From Desmodus rotundus (lineage: Eukaryota; Chordata; Mammalia; Chiroptera; Phyllostomidae): 64,000 nucleotides of DNA. The notes beneath the pieces are model-generated. The model was not told the origin of the DNA. It saw only the letters and a list, made by a program, of their open reading frames with translations, and made no database searches. A program made the position numbers and the translations under genes. The stretch spans positions 18,969,735 to 19,033,734 of the forward strand of contig NC_071396.1 of NCBI RefSeq assembly GCF_022682495.2, read 5' to 3'. Of this stretch, positions 60,151 through 64,000 are shown piece by piece. Numbering within the stretch: the stretch's first letter is position 1; every line of letters begins with the position of its first letter.

Positions 60151-61469
60151 TCTTCTCAGGGCCTCTCCCCTGTACCTCTCACCCCAGCACCCGCAGGTCT
60201 GAAGCTTCCCTCACGCTCCGAGGTGCCCCCGCAACACACTCCAGAGTGTTCTCCAGCCTGAGGTCTGAGCTGTGCCACTTTCCCCACCTGAAAACTAACT
60301 AATACACCAATCTTGCTGGCATTCGGTTTTGAAATGTTTAATTGTAGGCAAGGATAGCTGGGAAGGGTAGAGAAGTTTAGGAGTCCTCTGCTAGGGGAAA
60401 CCCAAATAATTGTTGGCAACTTAGGGTCATGCTTAAGTGAATAGTGACCAGAAGGCCAGGGGCCAACAAATGACAGACCGTGGGGCTGACGAAGACACCT
60501 GGAGTCAGCTGCATGCTGAGAAGTTCTGTGCTTCAATGTCAGCTAAGGAGTGCCGCCTTGCCCAGTAACTGAGTTCATGACCCTGGTCCGTCCATAGTTC
60601 TTGATTTATTCCTTTATGGCAGCCATCCCCAGTACCCACATGCGGTGCTCCTCATCCATGCGTTGGCGTGGCTTCCTCCACGTGCGACAGACAGGAGCTC
60701 GGCAGCCTGTCTACCTCAGCAGAGTTCACTGCGGAGGAAGAGCTGCGTTCTTTTGCCCGGCAGAGGTGGTGCAATGCCTGGTTCCCAGCAGGCCGGGGCC
60801 ATTATCCCTGAGCAGTACAGGGCAGAAGGCGTTGCCCTTGGTTCTAACGCAGACTTTGCCCAGAGCCCGTGCCAGTCACAGAGCAGAGCTGGATGGAGGT
60901 GAGGGTAACAGCATCAGCTTGCCGGGCAAGGTCCTCTTGGGGCCTCTTCCTGCTCTGCATCACAGAACTTCATTGGGAAGTGTTTGCAACCTATTTGAAT
61001 TAATGCACAAACAGACACAAAATACTTTTAACTAACATTTACTTTTAAATTTTAGATAGTAACTCTGACATTAATGCTTCAAAGCAAATAATCATAGCAA
61101 ATAATAACCATTTTATGGAATTCATATGAACAGAGTGTAACATACTAAAAAGACTGACATGCTCAATATCAAAAGATATCAAATTACTAGAAGAAAACAC
61201 CCAGTAGTTAAAGAGGCTACTAGGAGTTTAATCTTAACATACAACATGGTTTATATAATCTTGGCCTTTTAAATGCTTGTCTCCTTGTTCTAATTTTTCT
61301 TATTCTAAAGAAGTAGGTCATCACAATACTGAATTTTACTGAGTACTGTCAGCTGTTAGCTCTGTAACAGGCCATGGACTAGAAAAGTGCTAAGAAGAGT
61401 GAGGCCCCGGCATGCACTTCGGGCTCCCACTTCACCAGCATTTCCTACGATTCTGCTCAAATGAGAAGA

Positions 61470-61550
61470 GTCTTTACTGAACGTTCACCGTGTGTCAGGG
61501 AAGGCGCTAGGAGCTGAGTTTCTAAAGGAATGAGACTATCGTCTTCCATT
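61470..61550 (-). mobile_element. L2-type LINE fragment
   Basis: CTTTACTGAACGTTCACCGT, TGTCAGGGAAGGCGCTAGGA resemble the reversed L2 3' end. Short and diverged. Confidence 0.5.
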
Positions 61551-64000
61551 TAAGGAAACCCAATGAAGCTTACTGTGCTCTCTGGGTCATTTGTTTGCGT
61601 TTCGCAGGCATTAGTGAATGCCACCAAAGCCCTGCGGTTAAAATGATGCTATCAGATAACCATTGCTTACTCTGAGCTCATAAAGCTGAGCCTAAGTCGA
61701 TGGGCTCAGGAGGAGATGGATCTGAAAATTGCTTCTCCTTTGCGTGTCCGTGGAATCTAAGTGTAGCAGATCCCTATTGGGTAGTCTGCTCCTCCTCATC
61801 CACTGCCCACCCCCATCCTCTGCCCCCATCATAACTCAGGTTGCTGCGGGAGCAGCCATGTTTGGGTCCTGTGGCTTCACCCCAAACCCAGCCTCTGGTA
61901 CAGAAACTAACACCTGCCCCTGCTGAGCCCATCAAAGTCACTTGGCTGAGAATTTGGAATGATGACCAAGACGGTGGGCTTTTGAAGGGAGGCCATAGCA
62001 GCCTAGGAGTGTCTTTGTCCCCTGCCTGTAGACTGGGAGGCAGATAAGGCTGGTCTGCTGTGACAGGTGAAGGGAAACATGTTTGAAGAGGAAGAGGGGA
62101 GAGAGTAAGCCTTGGCTGAAATTAGACACCTCGCAGTCCCCGTTGGCCTAAGGCAACTTAAGCAAGCGGAACACTAAAGGCATGAGACAAGATGCATGTA
62201 TTTCAAAGAAAATTCTTCCTCGTTTGCTACAGTTGAAGAGAAAACAAAAATTAAAAGAATTTGTTTCTAAATCAGTGCTGGTATGTTCCATGAGTCATTG
62301 ATATTGTGGATTAAGTGCCTCCTCCTCCTTCTATGCCACCCCCTCAGGAGAAAGAAACACTGTGTGTGAGGTTTTAATGACAGAGAGGCCCCCACGGGAA
62401 GGTACAAGCACACACCTGGCCCGGGACTACTGGAACAAATCCCAGGTCCAGCAGGTACTCGGAACATGACCTTGGGCAAGTCGACTCTTCCAAGGAAAGA
62501 GAGCGCTTGGGATTGCTAGAAGGATTAACATGTTTTGGTCCACGTAAAGGGCCAAGAACAGGGCCTGGCACACAGGAAATGCTACCAGCTGAGAGCTGCC
62601 GTTGCCAGGGATTCTCCATCCTCACTGTGCCCCGAGCGGAGTGTGAGGGGTCAGTTGTTCCATTGCCTCTTCCCACACAGTAGGTGCCCTGCATCCGGGA
62701 AGCTTTCAGTGACTGCCCAGGTCTCCTGTGGGCTCTCCTGCCGTCAGGGCTGGCCGTGTGGATGCACCTCCACACTGCCTCCCCCTGGCTGCTCCCTCAC
62801 CCTGCACCGACTTTCCACGCAGCTGTTTTTGTCACCAGGCATTACAGGGCATTCACTTTAGTTTATATGTCTTAAAACCATAATATAGAGAACTGTATGT
62901 AATAATTATTAGAACTACATACAATAACATATCATAATTATATATAGTTATGTATAATTTAGCTAATGATATCTATATTTTATCATGATACTTTGTTTTC
63001 TGTATTTTCTTAAATGAACTAAAATTTTTGTTTTAAAAGTTCACACTTTAAATATGCTGAAGAGCCCAATAACGACATTAGAAATCATCCAGCGGCTGTG
63101 CTGGATAACGGATGTTTGGTGAGAGCCTGGAAGGAAAGGGGTGACAAAAATGAGCCTTTTCACACGGGGGACACGCCCATCCCTGCAATGTGGGTCAGTT
63201 CGGGAGGCACTTCCATTAGTGATGTTGAGGAATGAAAATCCTGTGGAGCTCCCTGATGAGGACCAAGTGGAAAGGACTATTTTAAACCCGGGCAGAACAC
63301 GCACTCTGCTGCCTGCCTTCCTAACTTGAGCGCAGGAGCTGTGTCTGCCATTGGACATACAAGCTACGGTCTTCTTAAGGAGAAGGAAAAAGTGCTTGAA
63401 GGGAAGCAGACAACGGAACCAGTGATCCAGGGTTGTGCAAGGACAGAGGGACTCTAACCCCAAGTGAGACGTGATGCACAGGTGCCGGGGACAGAAACCT
63501 GTCCCACAGAGCCCACGCGACACAGGAGGCACCAGACTCTTCAGAGGCGACAGATCTGACCCTTGGAGAAGAAGCAGCACAAAGCAAAAAGGAGCACCCG
63601 CTTGGAATCAATAAATGTGGTTGTGAATGAACCAAGGGAAAGGGCAGTGAACTTGAAGAGTTCCAAGCTAGTGCCAGAAGCCCGGCGTTAGGAGGTTCCC
63701 CGGGCCTTGGGGTAGAGATTGACAGCGGGGAGAGACACAGTCCCAAAAGGACAATTCCTTTTTGATTGGGGCGGCTCTGCACCGTCACCCTCTGCATGAC
63801 CTTTTCCGAGGCCCCTCCCCATGACACTCATTTCACCTGTCCCAACGTTAGTGGCTAACCCTGGCTGTGGCTTCCCCGGGAGCCTGGGAGGAGCAGACTA
63901 GAGTAGGTACCCCAGTAGGAGGTGAGAAGCGGGCCCTAATTTGCTGGTGAACATTATTACTCTTCCATGCCTGCTAATCTTACTAAGATCTGCATTCTAG

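Larger units (their letters stand above)
50420..64000. other. Intergenic or non-coding DNA at the right end
   Basis: No coding exon was recognised on either strand. In the human genome ERO1B lies head-to-head with EDARADD, so it would be expected on the plus strand here. None of its conserved exons is visible, so it probably starts beyond position 64000. Unique-looking stretches are 52260-53330, 53450-54940, 57210-59470 and 60300-64000. 62880-62990 is very AT-rich. Confidence 0.6.

Noticed and set aside
63041..63580. A 179-codon minus-strand open frame at the right end
   Set aside because: Leu/Ser-rich composition, no domain, no splice or promoter support that I can see. Kept as non-coding.
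50420..64000. ERO1B exons, expected on the plus strand from human gene order
   Set aside because: No frame resembling the ERO1B signal peptide or its cysteine-rich domains was seen. The gene probably starts beyond the window.

Overview
This window is vertebrate nuclear DNA from a mammal, almost certainly a bat. The main evidence is at least twelve copies of a tRNA-derived SINE whose head reads CCCTGGCTGGTGTGGCTC, the hallmark of the bat VES family. Tc1/mariner-like DNA transposon debris is also present, which suits vespertilionid-type bats. Coding density is very low. Most long open frames are chance frames in GC-rich or repeat DNA.

The one gene I can identify is EDARADD, the death-domain adaptor of the ectodysplasin receptor EDAR, on the minus strand. 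Five coding exons are visible, each with consensus splice sites and compatible phases: alternative first exon A (34832-34895), alternative first exon B (33622-33652), then shared exons at 24374-24432, 21061-21100 and 15812-15870. They encode only the N-terminal part, including a PIQDT motif of the PxQxT TRAF-binding type. The death-domain exon(s) are not in the window and must lie beyond its left edge, so the last visible intron is longer than 15.8 kb. First exon B lies in a CpG island (about 33380-34180) with a GGA/TCC trinucleotide tract just upstream of its start codon. First exon A lies outside the island.

Layout. 1-15811: intron with an old L1 3' end, L2, MIR, MaLR-type LTRs and two VES SINEs. 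15812-34895: EDARADD exons and introns, with a MaLR LTR, VES SINEs, a U2 snRNA pseudogene, a mariner/MER20 composite and a small mariner MITE. 34896-49640: upstream repeat-dense DNA with MITEs, two stretches of mosaic L1, a mariner transposase relic, two solo LTRs in opposite orientation, and a three-level nest (L1, then VES SINE, then mariner/MER20 composite). 49640-50420: a second CpG island with a ZNF143-like motif and one candidate first exon whose gene I do not recognise. 50420-64000: intergenic or non-coding DNA with SINEs, a MITE, L1 and LTR pieces.

I found no CRISPR, operon-like or clearly novel gene system. The most unusual items are the mariner element that carries a MER20 segment in two copies, the nested and inverted mobile elements, and the orphan CpG island about 15 kb upstream of EDARADD.
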